A stretch of 64,000 nt of DNA from Acheta domesticus (Eukaryota > Arthropoda > Insecta > Orthoptera > Gryllidae). The translations under genes were made by a program, and so were the position numbers. Positions 11,756 through 25,136 of this stretch are shown in pieces (position 1 is the first letter of the stretch; the number at the start of each line of letters is the position of its first letter). Under the pieces are notes generated by a model, which did no database searches, was not told where the DNA came from, and saw nothing but the letters and a program-made list of their open reading frames with translations. The stretch is taken from assembly GCA_031308135.1 (NCBI GenBank), contig JAHLJT010009436.1:221975286-222039285 (forward strand), read 5' to 3'.

Positions 11756-12258
11756 AGTGGTGTCCCGAAGCAGCATTGTCGCTGCACGACTCTGATCGTG
11801 AGATACTAGGTATCAGGTCTCCACTATGCCGGATTTTCGACTCTAGATAAATAGCAGGATCGAATTCAGCTGCTGTCTGGGGGAGAATTATGGTCGGCTG
11901 CTCTGACCGGTATTTTCCATCGTTTCGCCACGCGAATGTCGCATCCGTTCCCTAAAAAACGGGCCACGGAACTTGCGCGATCTTTTCTTCCTCCTCCTTG
12001 TCCCCTCCGCTTTCCTTACACACACATACTCTCATGCACCACACATGTTGGATGCTTTCAGCTCGTCCCACCTGGGGCGGTGTTCCTCTGAGGGAGATGC
12101 CTTGAGAGGGAAATTCCCACACCGTCAACGTGTAAGTCGGTGCCGGATCTCACCGTCCAGGGACGGAACTCTGCCGTCCCCCACAATTAAAAAAAACCCT
12201 CTGCACTGACGGGACTAATGACCACAGCGGTAGGCGTGCTCGGAAACATCAATAAATC
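11756..12258 (+). mobile_element. Type A SINE, diverged copy
   Basis: Aligns by eye along the length of the 28-kb copy. The decayed head gtggtgtcccgaagc is followed by tgctgtctgggggagaatta, ggtcggctgctctgaccgg, cacgcgaatgtc, gggccacgga, gcgcgatcttttc, gtgccggatctcaccgtcca and gggactaatg. The pol III boxes are degenerate. The 3' tail is unclear. Confidence 0.65.
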
Positions 12259-14530
12259 CCGCGTCGCCTGGCTGCTGTCCTTCCGCTCTCCCACAACCCC
12301 ACCCTCCTCGCGCGCTCCTCGCAATCTCTCCAGCTCCTGCGTTTGCCGCCGTCCCCACGCTCGGCTTCCACCTCCGCGCTCGCTGAAAAGTCGATGTGCG
12401 GAAACATTGCGTTTCATTGGGCAAGGCTAGAGACACTATTGTACAGTATGGGATTTTTTGGTAGCTGAAATTTTTCTCCCACACGGAGGGGCGTTGTCTG
12501 TGCGTGGGAATCAGGCACACCTCAGGGACATTCTCTCCTGTCAGGGCTACAGAAACGCGTATCTATGCGTATATTAATGCTGCTGAGCCGAAACTATGCC
12601 TTCAAGCTCTGATGATTGCCCGTTCAGTGGCGACTATCAAACGGAGAAGATAAGCAATTTTTGCATTCGTAATTTCAAGAATGTTCCCTCCGTTATTCAG
12701 CACAATTGTACGAAATATTGCAAAAAGGCTTCATGGAATCCAGTTGCGAAACTAAATGAAATACAAAGCCTATAGCAATCATTATATTTAACAAAAGGGA
12801 AACCAAATGAATAAGGGAAAAATATAGCAGGAATGCCATCTTTTCGCCAATCTCTGATTTTCCATATTCAATCGTAAATATCCAGAAGGACCAAACTGAA
12901 CTTGAAAAAATTTGGTGTATACACCAATTATTATCAGAATATATCCTGTATGTTGAGTTTTCAAGTCAGTGGTCCTGATTTTTTTCCAGGACCTGATCCA
13001 CAGACATTGATTCTGTAATAATTCGAATTACTACTAAACTTGTGATAAATTGCGTCATATTTTGATCCAAAAGCATATCATTATCAGTATAAATGTTTTT
13101 CAGCTTCGCAGTTAGTTTCAATTACCTTGCAGCTTTCCAGCTTCGAAATGTATAGTATTAAGAAATAAATTAAAAAAACAAACTTGAAAACGTCTGAAAA
13201 GTGGGCTAATGACCTAACACATGTAATTGAGGTTATTTTTCCATAATTTGAAATATTCAGATTACATTTCTATTAAGAAGTACCATTTTTCAAAATGGAA
13301 ACCTGAAGCACAAAACACAGACGAAAGTAAACAACACGCTCAAAGGATGAAAATGAAAGTCATATGAAAACAGATCTAATCTAGTATTTCTTGAGTGCAA
13401 TATTTTATTTTACATTATTTTTAATAGAATATCTTGTCTCATTACTGGTTTTTGCAAAATCCTCTGAGTTTGAGAGACGAAGAAATCAGTGGTAAATAAA
13501 ATTCATATGAAATCAAAAACCGACTGATCGAAAATAATGATGAAATTTTAGGTTCGGCTACATGTATGGTTCACTTGTCCCTCTAAATTATTGGGTTGTA
13601 ATAGAAAATCGAAAACTATGCTAATTTGTATAAATACAATGACCATAAATTGTACTTGTTGTATCATACACAGCATTGTATTACATCATATAACAATGTT
13701 TAATATTGCACGATATAACCCTATAGCTGAGTGTGAAAAAAACTGCACGACTTGTCTATTACACGAAGAAAATTTTACTTTTGTGAGCGAACGAATGCAG
13801 CACGGCAAGCTCTAAAACGCTGTACATTAAGCAATACGTCTATCTGAGACTGCTAAACGATAATGTGCAACAATGGACGATGCAAACTTGTAGCCAATAC
13901 CACTAATCTAGAATGCCTCGAATAGAGTGCAGCCACTGCAATGCACAGCTCACCATATTCATACCAGAACTGATCATGAAGCACTCAGTGCTGCTTCGTG
14001 TCTGCTGGAGGGCTAATGATCTCATCATTTTGCATTAAAAGGGAATAAATATTTCATGACTTCTCACGTGAAAATACCTGACATGCGTCGTTGTGAAATG
14101 CAATGAACGGAAGATCTTGGTGTGTATGTTCTGTATGGTTCACCTCCCTCGCTAGAGTACCATCACCGCTAGTTCGCATGTTGACATGCAAAGAATCCCA
14201 CCACAAGACTACGTGCGGGTTTCTCATGAGCTTCATGGAACGGGTTTTCGTAATTTCCTCGCCACCGCGAAGCCCTTTCTGGCTGCTTTGCGCGGCGCAA
14301 AGGATTACTGACTGCAGTGCGGTAACTAACATTTTCTCTTGGGGGAACTCGGGAGGAGAACATGTGACGGAACAGAAATCAAGTCCAAACTGAGAACAAC
14401 CTTTTTACATAATATTTGTGAAATAAGATTCGAATAAAACACAGTATTTCTCAGACATGTGTGGAAAATATAGGCATATTTTCATTTTAAAGAGATGGGC
14501 AAGAACTTTATATCATTTCTCTATGCTTTT
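12259..14530. other. Unannotated stretch (GC-rich to 12400, then AT-rich)
   Basis: A short GC-rich block at 12230-12400 is followed by two kilobases of AT-rich sequence with no supported feature. Small frames near 13591-13815 and 14054-14393 have no recognisable domains. Confidence 0.4.
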
Positions 14531-15240
14531 TACTCTTTCCCTGCGGAGTAGAGAGAATGTCAGTCATGTAATGCTGCGCGGAAAAACGAAGAGTTTTTCG
14601 GCGGAAAAACTTCTATTATAGGGCCCTGGCTGCGAAAAAAGTGGAAAAATCCAGTTGCTAAATGTAGAAAAATGTCCTCTAACACGGGGTGTAGCCAGAA
14701 TCCATGTTTTGTGGATCCTTCATTCCGAAACGTTGACAACCAAACGTCTGTCTGTCTGTGTGAACAACACTAGCAGCTGAACATTTCAGCCTATTTTCTC
14801 TAAAATTAATATTCCTCAATCGATCTGGCTAATGTCGCGGTCTTTTGCGTTTGAAAATTATATTTTAATTTTGGGAAGTACTTTACATGAAACCACTGGG
14901 ATATTTTCAAAATTACCAATAAATTGGCTTAATCGTTTTTAATTAAATTTTGTTGTGGATAATTTGAAGAACGTTAAAGATAATGGTGTAGGTCTCACGT
15001 TCGTTGAAAAACCTGGTTTTTCGAAAGTAGCAAAAGTTAAAAATGTTGTCGCAGTCTGCCTACAACTAAAATATTAGAGAGACTTATTCCCTTAATGAAA
15101 TCTGTTCCTTATATTTAGATTTTGAAACAGTCATATACAATTTGTCCAAAATTTGACTACTTTTCGCGTACGTTTGCCTAAAAATACGGGCGAGAAAGTA
15201 CGTGCTGTTTTAACTCTAGTTTTAGTATGTGAATGTCGGA
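14531..15240 (-). repeat. Unclassified interspersed repeat, family R, copy 1
   Basis: Read on the minus strand it carries, in order: gattaagccaatttattgg; aaccgcgacattagcc-like text; agaaaataggctgaaatgtt; cagctgctagtgttgttc; a cagacagacagacg run; ggatccacaaaacatggatt; ctggctacaccccgtgttag; agcaactggatttttccac; and tttttccgccgaaaaact. The same blocks in the same order occur at 42.4-42.7 kb and 45.5-46.1 kb, and the last part at 19.37-19.58 kb. There is no coding frame. The 3' terminus (14531-14560) is only weakly self-complementary in this copy. Confidence 0.7.
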
Positions 15241-17282
15241 AAACGGACTTTTGACAATAAGGAATTATCAAAAAACATCTAAGAATCTCCTCACATTTCA
15301 TTATGAATGAATTTCTTTTATTTCGGAATGGAGTTCAGCCCCACCCTCACAAGCCCTCCCTGTGACATGTTAAACCTGAATCGGAGGATTGGTTCCGAAG
15401 ATTCAGCCACTTCTGTTGAGGGAATCACTTAAATTCTTGGTTTTGGTACGAACATTTCTGTAGCTTTTCAGCTATTTTAAGTGCCAAAGGCCAGAAAATT
15501 GATTTTATTTTATGTGAAATGTTTTTTCGTCAGATATGAAACGTTACTTTACATGGCGGTTTTCGAAAAAACGAGAAACTATGTTTCTTGATTATATACA
15601 ATTAAAAAGTTCCCTATATCGTTGATTACGCTTTTTTAGCAACGCATGTGTAACGTCAATGAACTTCGTGAGTAGGTACTTCATGAATAGTTGTAGATGT
15701 GTGTTCTTTTTTGAAGACATTATTGTTTTTAATGTAATGTCTCGTTTAATCTAGCATCAAAGAGATCGCGAAAATAATGTAGGGCCTAATGTGTATTTTT
15801 TATCTTTTATTTGAAATAAAAGTCGCAGTTCAGAATAAATGCAGTTTTTAAAAAGAATTGAATGAAAGTTAATATCAAATTCTAATGCCTAATTTCTTTT
15901 ACATTTATTTGCTGCATCATTGATGTTCTTAAACAGCTATCAATAACATCAGTTTCCGGAGGACGTTTGAGGAAAAACGTTGTTTTGAGCATAAAGAAAA
16001 TTCTTAATATTCACATAATAGGCAAATTTCATTATGTAATAAACTCATACACACATGAGCTTGAATGAGCTTTTAAACAATTTCATGAAAAATCTCATGT
16101 GTAGGGGATTTTGAGGTATAATTGGGTCATAAAATTATAAAATACGATCTTCAAAGTGGCTTTAATTTTTTCTTGATAACTTTCATTTTAAAATGCATTG
16201 ATGTCTTTTGTGACACACTACGTGAATGTATACACTAAACTGTAGTACCATTATATTTAAGTTAATTGAAATTTCATAATGCATTGATTCTTCAAACAAG
16301 CTAGATTGTTTACGCGAATTGACATTTCATATTTTTGTATTCCGTAATTTGAACTTAAAATTAGAGAGAGAATTTAAAAAAATAATCGGAAATTTTTATT
16401 TTTTATTTTTGTTATTTGATCGTGATTCGAAGAGTCGGACGATCCTCGATCAGAGAAAGGTGTCTTGTCTACTTTCTCGGTTTTATCTCGTAGATTTCCT
16501 CTGTGACTCAGCGTTTGTTGGTATCCCCCTTGTGGGACTGTACAGTGTACACCGACAAGTGTTCTCCTGAACACGATCGGATTTCTCAGTCACATTGCCC
16601 AGCGCGTTCAGGGGGAATCTTTGGCCATTCAGGGGGTAACATTTTCTTTGTTAACCTGCCTGATGAAACGTCCCAGTATGAATTCCCACACCTGTCAGCA
16701 AACGGAGTTCCAACTCCAAATATAAATAACATGAAGGGAAATTAAATGAATGGATTGCCCCCCGGGATGACTGTGAAATTGCATTCTTTCGGACGACTCA
16801 CTGCCATACACCGGCACTGACATTTTCACTTCTTTTATTTCGTTTCTGCTTTAGGTTACGCTTATGCCTCTTGCCAAGGAGAAATGGAGGCGGCAATCTG
16901 TAAGAAGTACGTATTTGTGATTTAACTGAAGTTAATACATTGAAATGCACTCCCATGTACGTTTGAGCGTTTCCTACTTTCACGTGTAACTTATTTTTAG
17001 CCGAAATATGACGCAATTCTAACCCAATCTGCTCTTTTCTGTTTGTTTGGGGGCATCCAATTATCCATTGTGCTTTTGACTATTGGAACTTCCCGTCCTT
17101 TCGGGCGGGGAAAACCTGCTGGTCAATGTGTAATTGGATTTCACGAAGAGCGACTTCGTATTCTATTGGGAAACAACACGTGTGGGTGAACGCACGCCGA
17201 TACTCCTAAAGCTCCTGTGCAAGAGAATACGAACAAAACTTGTGATAAGTAAATGAAATTTTGGTTATTATTTTCTCATTGT
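15241..17282. other. Unannotated stretch
   Basis: AT-rich, no supported gene. Frames between 16319 and 16745 are short, overlap on both strands and show no known domain. Confidence 0.4.
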
Positions 17283-17313
17283 CATTATTATTATTTTTAT
17301 AATAATAATATTA

Positions 17314-17356
<43 letters not shown>
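17283..17356. repeat. (ATT)n/(AAT)n microsatellite
   Basis: Long att repeat preceded by a short complementary aat run, giving hairpin potential. Confidence 0.9.
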
Positions 17357-18239
17357 GCGTTTGGGCCACAAATGACCACGCAACACGTTTCTCTCTTCCG
17401 AGGCCCAGTCGAATTCTATCCTAGAGAGATCAACATGTGTAATTATGGGTATCAGCCTTTCAGCTGTATCCCTTGGTTAAGACAAGGCTGTTAGTCTTGA
17501 ATAATCAATTAGTGGGACGGGAAATTATATTTTTTAACAAAAAATGGCCTGTTATTACAAAACATAGGATGTTTGGGAAAGTGCCTGTTATATTGTATAT
17601 TTATGAAAGGTGTTTGATACATTATGAACATAAATTGTAACTAGTGGTGTTACCGAATAGCACAGAATTTACCGTGTATGTTTTCTATTTCCTTTGGTGT
17701 CGGATAGCTATTTGGACTTGTCACGTATTCTTGTCAGCTGAAATCTATCGCCGACGGACGGACGGTTTGCTCTCAATTGGTTTTTCGATATTGCCACGTC
17801 ACTCGCGGTCTTCGCAAATGACAATGAAGGTGGGTCGCCTTACCTTCCAGCTAGCTAAGGTGGCAGAAAGGTGGCCTGAAAGAAATGGGATGGCGAGTGG
17901 ACGTTGTTTCAGCAAGAAAGAACATACCTGAATGAGGTTAACGTAAAGAATTTAATGATTAAAAAAAGATTAACCTAGACTTACACTACCATGCACGAGC
18001 TCGTGAGTTTTCAAACCAAAATAAGCGAAACATGAGAAATTAAAATTAAATTATTACAATCACAACAGACAAAATGCATTACACAAAAAACAAATCTACG
18101 ACTAATTTGATCAACGGCCAATGCGCGGCCTGAAATCTTTCCTTCCCTGCTTGTTTTGAGCTAACTGCAAAAGTTTATTCCGTAGCGCCTGAAGGGCATT
18201 TGAGCGCTTTCGGCGAAGCTCTAGTACACATCACCGTCT
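17357..18239. other. Unannotated stretch
   Basis: No supported feature. A 95-codon frame at 17644-17931 has no recognised domain. Confidence 0.4.
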
Positions 18240-18430
18240 GGAGACTTTCGTGGTCATTGCCCCATTCAGCGGGGCGGCGTTTCGGAAAGGGGCGCTTCTC
18301 CCGGGCGGCGGCGGAGGTGGAGGCGGGTGGCGGCGGTCAGGTCGTCTAGGCCGCGCGGCCGAGAGAGGGTGCCCTCAGCTGCTCCCCTCAGCTGGTCGAG
18401 CGGGCGCCTTCAGGTAGCACTTTCGACGGG
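18240..18430. other. CpG-rich block
   Basis: About 190 bp with ggcggcggcggaggtggagg-type sequence and clustered CpG. No gene structure seen around it. Confidence 0.4.
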
Positions 18431-18717
18431 CATTGACGTAAGCGGTGGCGATCTTGACGATTAACGCAGTCACTTCTGCGTGCGTATGCCAAAGATAGAC
18501 TAATAATCACGTCTACTTCAACAAAATCAATTGTTTTGGTTTACTGAATCGTGGCCAAGCACGGCACATTAAATAACCGATAAAACTATGGTTCAGAAAG
18601 TTGATAGAGTCCGAAAGAAAACTTTCTCTTGAAAAGTCTCGCCATAAGATAAATCAAGTGAAGACCCCGACGGGCAGTCACAGAGTGGCTTCCAGGAAGT
18701 CTTATTAACAAGCGCAG

Positions 18718-18805
18718 CAGTCGAAAGTCGAAAGCAGAGCGATACTCAGCCAAAAGCCGAAAACAGAATGCTACTCAGTCAAAGGTCGCAAGCGGAATGC
18801 CTCTT
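18718..18805. repeat. Short degenerate minisatellite (about 30-bp unit)
   Basis: Three consecutive diverged units of the form a(g)tcgaaagcagagcgatactcag, each ending in cagtcaaa or cagccaaa. Confidence 0.6.
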
Positions 18806-19084
18806 CGGATGTTATTTTCTTTCTGCCCGCTACCTCGGTCCCCCTCCAAAAAAATCTCTAAAGTTAGAGAATGTTCCACTACAATTTTGAACCCGTTCGG
18901 CGATAGTCTACAGGAAATTGCGCTGTGAAATTACTTCGTCCAATCGCTGAAGGCGTTTGAACAGGGATCTTTAATGGAAAATTTCCAGTATCTTCTGTCT
19001 CAAGTCTCTTTGTCTTACATTGTTTACTTAGACGCACGTGCAAGCCTAGACATGCGTCGTAGAAGTGGGCCAGGGTAAGCCTAA

Positions 19085-19300
19085 TTTTTGTTGACGTCCA
19101 CTGGGGGGCGGCCCAGGGGCTGGAAGGGGGTGGGTGCATTCTCTTAAGGAACGCTTTCCGGAAGACAAACACGCGGAGGTGGAGGCGGGTACAAAAAACG
19201 GGGGCGGCGGCGGAGGAGGCGCAGCTGCGCGTGTGGAATTAGAGCGGGGGGAGTCACGCCAAAAATTCCCCGGCGCCAGCGGAGGCGCCTTTCGCAGATT
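19085..19300. other. GC-rich block
   Basis: Contains ggggcggcggcggaggaggc and related purine-rich GC sequence. No coding assignment. Confidence 0.35.
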
Positions 19301-19370
19301 ATTGCCAGAGAAATGTAGAAATTAATGCTAATTTAATGAAGTTGATATTCGGTAACGCTACAATATCAAG

Positions 19371-19576
19371 GCCCCCAAAACTGGGATTCTGGCTACACCA
19401 CGTGTTAGGGGATTTTCACCCCTTAATTTAGCAACTGGATTTATCCACTTTATCGTTATCAGAGCCCGGCAATGAATTTTTTCCTTCCGAAAATCCGCAG
19501 TTTTTTCGCGTAGCATTACACAACTTTCCCTATACTATGTATATTACTCGGTATATACGTACATATTAGGGAAAGT
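19371..19576 (+). repeat. Family R repeat, copy 2 (3' part only)
   Basis: Begins abruptly with cccccaaaactgggattctg and continues with ggctacaccacgtgttaggg, agcaactggatttatccact, gttatcagagcccggcaatg and ccgaaaatccgcagtttttt. It ends in a hairpin: actttcccta at 19523-19532 pairs with tagggaaagt at 19567-19576, a perfect 10-bp stem with a 34-nt loop. The element is 5' truncated. Confidence 0.75.
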
Positions 19577-20720
19577 AAAAAATGAAACATGTTGAAGTTC
19601 TTTTTGATTTTTGACGTAAATTACTTTTTAAAATTATGTATTATATTTTTTCAGAGCATTTTAAATTATTGATATCTACTCTCTGGTACAATAAACGTTC
19701 ACATAATTATAATTTTTAGTACCCTCTGTTCCATTTGCTTATGTAAACTCAGTACGTCATTTGGGTATACAAGGTACATTCTTTCTTAGGAGCTAGTAAC
19801 ATCACTTTTCTCCCATTTAGTTGCACAATTAACGAAAAACAATTTTAAAAAAACTTCCAGCAAAGAATCTTGGGTGAGAGCTGGGCTAAGATTCCGGACG
19901 CAACCTAAACATCCCGAGTTATGGGGCAAGTCGATTACCCTGACATCCGATATTGATATTCTACCGCACGTGATTATCTTGCAGGAATGTTAGGTAAGGA
20001 AGACTGTTAATTCAAAGAATTACACATTAGGTCATTTTTATGTCCACTGTCTCATTAAAAGTAATGTAACTTAAACGGTGGTGCGAACAATCATGTTACT
20101 CTGTATATAGTAACCACAGTTTATCGTCCCTTGACTCCCAGATCCTCCCGCCCAAAGATTTTCTCGAGAATGAAGACAGGACGTGTGGATGTGAATGCTT
20201 TTTACAACGTCGCCAATTTATATTACAAATAGTACACAATTTATAATACAAAGATACAAAAAGTAAAATATAATATTGAAATGTAATGTTCGGTTACGTC
20301 AGGATAAATAGTTTCCGGTGCTGCCACAAAGATCGCAGTCTGTGTTAATTAGGACTCTTAGACAATGATGAAATACTTTAGCGATATAGTGTTATCCATG
20401 AAGTAACATCGTTAATATTCTATCCTTATCATCGTACACAATATTTTATTTTATTCCACTTATTTTACATGATACGTGTAGAAAGATTCTCGTGTTTGAT
20501 TACGAGAGATAGTAAAATATCGTCACCATCCAGAGCGCCCACGAAAGTATATAAAAATGTATCACCTGCGGCGCCAAAGACATGTTGAAGCAATTACATT
20601 ATTAATAAATAAGAAACGTCTTCAACATTCTGAATAAAATACAATTTTTAATTGCATTTCTACGGGAATTGCGAATGGATGGAAATACAGCGTACGCGAG
20701 GACTGTACAACTTAGGACTT
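19577..20720. other. Unannotated stretch
   Basis: AT-rich, no supported feature. Confidence 0.4.
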
Positions 20721-20780
20721 ACAGGGCACATATCGAATTTTAGTTATACGTGTTATACAGGGCACGTATCGAATTTTAGT

Positions 20781-20783
<3 letters not shown>
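20721..20783. repeat. 36-bp direct duplication next to TA tract
   Basis: acagggcacatatcgaattt and following bases at 20721-20756 are repeated from 20757, with one change (a to g) before the copy runs into the TA microsatellite. Confidence 0.8.

Positions 20784-20831
<48 letters not shown>
20784..20831. repeat. (TA)n tract at the LINE 5' boundary
   Basis: About 48 bp of uninterrupted TA repeat directly upstream of the CR1-like LINE. A matching tract closes the element at its 3' end. Confidence 0.9.
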
Positions 20832-20833
<2 letters not shown>

Positions 20834-21067
20834 CAACGCTGCAATGACGTTGCAACGTTGGAATGGCGCTGTAAGGTCGTGTTTTCTCGCGCTCCGAAAA
20901 AACTGTTATTTAGCGGGATATTATTAAAGTAATGTGTTAAATTGATAGTGTGTGTGTTTAAGTAAACTGTGAACTCTCTTGTGACGTATAAACTTACAAA
21001 AAATCCATTACTTTTAATAATAATTCCCTGATCTACCGTGTGTAAACGGAGTGCCATCGACGACAAT

Positions 21068-22038
21068 ATGAGTGTATGTGATAAGTGCAATAAGGGAATT
21101 ACGAAGTTCAAGATAGTATGTTCTAAATGTGATAAAACATTTCATGCCAGATGTTTCAATTTATCTGCAGAAGATACGGTATTGAAGGAAAATCAAGTTT
21201 TGTGTTGTAATAACTGCACTGGAAACGCAAAGGCAATGGACACTCCATCTGTAACGGATCTGTACAAGTTGGTTTTAAGCATCAAAGACGATCTTACTAA
21301 CTTGAAAAAATAGCACCATGAAACCGAAAACGATGTGGGCAAGTCATTGAATTTGATTCATGAAAAGCTGGACGACAATAGCGCTCTGATTAGACAACGA
21401 TCGGAACGCTTAAACAAATGTCTGGAAGAAATTGAACACTTAAAGTCTGAAAACTCATTATTGAAAAACAAGTTACAGGAAGCAGTAGGACAGCTAGATG
21501 AACTAAACCAATACGGGAGAAGAAATACGTTAGAAATATATGGAGTTCCGGAAACTACTAACGAGAATCCAGTTGAAATTGTTAAAGACATTGGTCGTGC
21601 TCTAAACGTTGAAGTGAAAGATGAAATGATTGATGGTATGAAAAAACTACAACATTCTACTTCAGGGGGAATAATTGTAAGATTTGTTAGAAGAATTGAC
21701 AAGGACACGTTTCTCCAAAGAAGAATGTGAAAAGAAATTTCAACATGTGTCATCTAGGCGGATCAAATAATGATCCCATTTACATCAACCAGAGTCTTAC
21801 TCCTTTTCGTAAATTAGTTTTATCTCAAGCTAGAAGATTGAAGAATGAACGAAATTATGCCTTCCTGTGGGTTGATAATGCGGGAAATATCAAACTCAAG
21901 ATACGTGAAGGTGATCAGTCTGTTCATATTCTAAACAGTGTTGAGGCAATAACTAAATTAAAAGAACATGCATGTAATAGAGGCCAATATTTTAATTTAT
22001 TACCAAAATGTTCTTGGACTCAGAACAAAGGTAAATGA
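21068..22038 (+). pseudogene. CR1-like ORF1 (PHD finger, coiled coil, FP C-terminal-like domain)
   Basis: I start at the ATG at 21068; the upstream in-frame codons lack an ATG. Residues 4-50 give a Cys4-His-Cys3 zinc finger of PHD type (C4, C7, C18, C21, H26, C29, C47, C50). A leucine/glutamate-rich coiled coil follows (about 21400-21510). Then YGRRNTLEIYGVPE and the later INQSLTPFRKLVLSQAR and LKIREGD segments resemble the baculovirus FP C-terminal-like domain common in ORF1 proteins of insect LINEs, thought to bind nucleic acid. An in-frame TAG at 21311-21313 and a frameshift near 21720 break it. It ends with TGA at 22036-22038, overlapping the start of ORF2 by about 70 bp in another frame. 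Confidence 0.8.
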
Positions 22039-24806
22039 CTTTTATATTAATATTCTTCGCCACAGTTATGATCTTGTATTTCTAACGGAAACGTGGTTAT
22101 CTGAATCAATCTACAACTGTGAACTATTTACTAATTATTACAATGTTTTTCGAAAAGACAGGGATAGCAAAAGAGGAGGAGGAGTACTAATTGCAGTACG
22201 TAATGATTTTGCCATAACTGAATTTGAATTAAATAATGTCAATTTTGAAGCGATTGCTTTAAAAGTAACTCTTCACAGAAGTAATTTTTACTGTGTTAAT
22301 GTGTATTTCCTAATTCTAGAAGGGAAAGTTATCAGTCATTTTACGAATCTGTTTCAAATCTCCCTAACGTGTTTGATACTAAACTTATAATAATTGGTGA
22401 TTTCAGTTTGTCTGTTGTAACTGATTCAGCACATAATTTGTTAAGTGGTAGTCCTAGTAAAAGATCTCTCGCTAACTTTTTAGTGTTACACGATTTGCTA
22501 TCAGTTAATAATGTTCTCAACGAATATTCCAAAACCCTTGATTTAATTCTAACTAACATATCAAATTGTTTAGAGATCTCTAAATGCGCGGAACCCATTT
22601 TAAAAGAAGATAAGAATCATCCATCAATTAAAATCAAACTATATATGAAAGGCAGCCAACATAACATAACATTAAAACCTACTCCTATTACTGTTCCAGA
22701 CTTTAAAAGGGCTAACTTTAAAGAAATTTTTTGTGGTATTAAACATGTTAAATGGAATGAACTTACAGAATTTGAAGACCCTGATGAAGCCATTGATTTC
22801 TTCTACGATAGTTTGAACTGTATTTTGGATAAGTATGTTCCTAGGAAAAAAATTAACAGTAAAAAATATTATCCTCTTTGGTTTACAAAAAATATCATTC
22901 TAAATTTAAAAGTTAAAGAGTATTATCGCAAGAGATCAAAATTCTCTCCACACAATCAACATAAATATAAAGAATTAAGAAGGGTAACGAAGTCAATGAT
23001 CAATGACGCTTATCTAAATTATATTAAAAATCTTGAAAAAGGTTTCATCCATAATTCTAAGTTATTTTGGAACTATATTAAATCGAAAAAGATTAAAAAT
23101 TCTCCTTGATCTCATGTTATGACATTTAAAAATATTCCGTTAAATAGTGATGACGATATTGCTAATAGCTTTGCCACTTATTTCAAATCAGTTTATGTTT
23201 CCCATGATGCAATCAATGACCATATTCTTGATTCTTCTCTTTTGGGCACTGCTAACACATTTAACATCAACAACATCTCATTTGATGAAATTCGAATTGC
23301 TATAAAAAAACTGAAACCTAAAATGTGTAGTGGTCCTGATGGTTTACCACCGTTTATATTGAAAGGTTGCTATGATGCGTTACCATATCCCTTACACATT
23401 ATTTACAATCTTATTTTAAAAATTGGAAAATTTCCAAAGAAATGGAAACTTACTAGTGTATGTCCAACACTTAAGTCTGGTACTAATATAAAAATTGAAA
23501 ATTATAGACCTATTTCAATAAATTCCTCTCCTTCTAAAGTATTTGAACAAATAAGTATGTTAAAATTTTTAACCATGTTAAATGCTGCTTATCTGATTAC
23601 CAACATGGTTTTATTACTGGTAGATCCACTACCACAAATCTTGTAAATTTTGTTCAGTATATTTCAAGCAATTTAGACTGTCGAGTTCAGACTGATACAA
23701 TTTACACAGATTTTTCTAAAGCTTTTGACAAGATTAATCACAAAAAACTTTTATCTAAACTTTCTTTTTTCGGATTTTCAAAACAAATGTTTAACTTAAT
23801 GAATTCGTATTTAACAAATAGAGAGCAATATGTTAAATTTCATCTACACAAATCTTACCTTTATAAAACTGATTCTGGAGTGCCTCAAGGTTCAAATCTC
23901 GGACCTCTATTATTTCTAATTTATATCAATGATTTGCCTAATGTAATTCAAATTCAAAATGTTTACTTTTTGCTGATGATTTGAAAATTTATAAATCAAT
24001 TGAAAATGAAAACGATTAAAACAAATTGCAAGCTGATATTAATAACGTCTACAGATGGAGCGTAGAGAATGATTTGTACTTTAATATTAAAAAATGTTGT
24101 ATCATTACTTATACACGAAATAAAGCATATCTAAGAACAAGTTACTCAATGAATAATGAATCATTAGAACGTGTATATTTTGTAAAAGACTTAGGTGTTA
24201 TTATTCAACATAATTTAACTTACCATAAACACATATTTAATGTAACTAATGATGCATTAAAAAATCTTGGCTTTATTATTCGAAATTCCAAAAATTTCAA
24301 TAACCCCTCAAGTTTAATACTCCTCTTTAATTGTCTTGTGCGCGCCAGATTGGAATATGCTTCAGTTGTTTGGTCTCCTCATTGCATATCACTAAGTAAC
24401 GAAATTGAAAAAATTCAAAAACGATTCTCGAGGTATTTATAGTACAAAAGGTTCAATCAATCTGCTTATGAAGTTGCTTATACTATTTTAGTTAAAGAAT
24501 TCAATCTAACTACTCTTGCCAATAGAAGAGTCTTTTCTGAACAATTGTTCTTATTTAAAATAGTTAATGGTCCATCAGATAGCAGTGAATTGCTGTCACT
24601 ATTAGTCATTTAATGCACGAGTATCAAATTTAAGAGGCCGAGAATTATTATATTTCAATAAACCAAATACAACATCTCACAAATATTCACCATTCTTGAG
24701 AATGTCTTCAAAATTCAATGAATTCAGTAGAGTGTGGGATTTAGACTTTAGTTTTTCTTTGCTAAAATATAAACAGAATTTAAATAAAATATTGAATGAT
24801 CACTGA
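21968..24806 (+). pseudogene. CR1-like ORF2 (endonuclease + reverse transcriptase), broken
   Basis: Starts at ATG 21968 with the YYQNVLGLRTK motif. The endonuclease signature residues are present: LTETWLS (about 22080), GDFS (about 22393, in place of the usual GDFN), DLILTN, and NHPSI as the C-terminal His motif (about 22615). Reverse transcriptase motifs follow: GPDGLPPFILK, NYRPISI, HGFITGRST, YTDFSKAFDKI, SGVPQGSNLGPLLF and the catalytic FADD at 23969-23980. The C-terminal tail (NARVSNLRGRELLYF) is typical of the group and ends at TGA 24804-24806. Lesions: frameshifts near 22310, 23570, 23960 and 24600, and stops at 23107 (TGA), 24017 (TAA) and 24440 (TAG). The product would nick target DNA and copy its own RNA. 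This copy cannot do so. Confidence 0.85.
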
Positions 24807-25111
24807 ATGTGAATTTATTGTGTTAAGTATTGCTCGCTATTATATTCCGATTATTCTGTAGATGCGTTTTCCATTTTTGTGTTATTGTCATTTTTTATAC
24901 TCATTTCTGTTCCTTTTTTGTAATGGCTGTTTTGAAGATATGTTTCCATTTTTGTTTATCTTACTGGTGTGTTATGTTTTATCAATTTTGCAAAAAGATG
25001 TATTCTTGTAATTGGACTTCTGTAATTTAGTTTTGTTATTTCATTTGAAACTTTTTTTTTTATTATTGTGTATGTTTTGTATATTTTTCCTAGTAATGCC
25101 TACTGTAATTG

Positions 25112-25122
25112 GGGCTTTGCCC
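25112..25122 (+). other. 3' UTR hairpin of CR1-like LINE
   Basis: GGGC-TTT-GCCC forms a 4-bp stem about 15 bp before the terminal TA repeat. Stem-loops at this position are recognised by the reverse transcriptase in stringent-type LINEs. Here the role is inferred from position only. Confidence 0.4.
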
Positions 25123-25135
25123 TGTTGTGGGTAAT

Positions 25136-25136
<1 letters not shown>

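Noticed and set aside
20776..21111. Minus-strand 111-codon frame
   Set aside because: Partly encoded by the TA repeat, and opposite to the LINE 5' UTR/ORF1.
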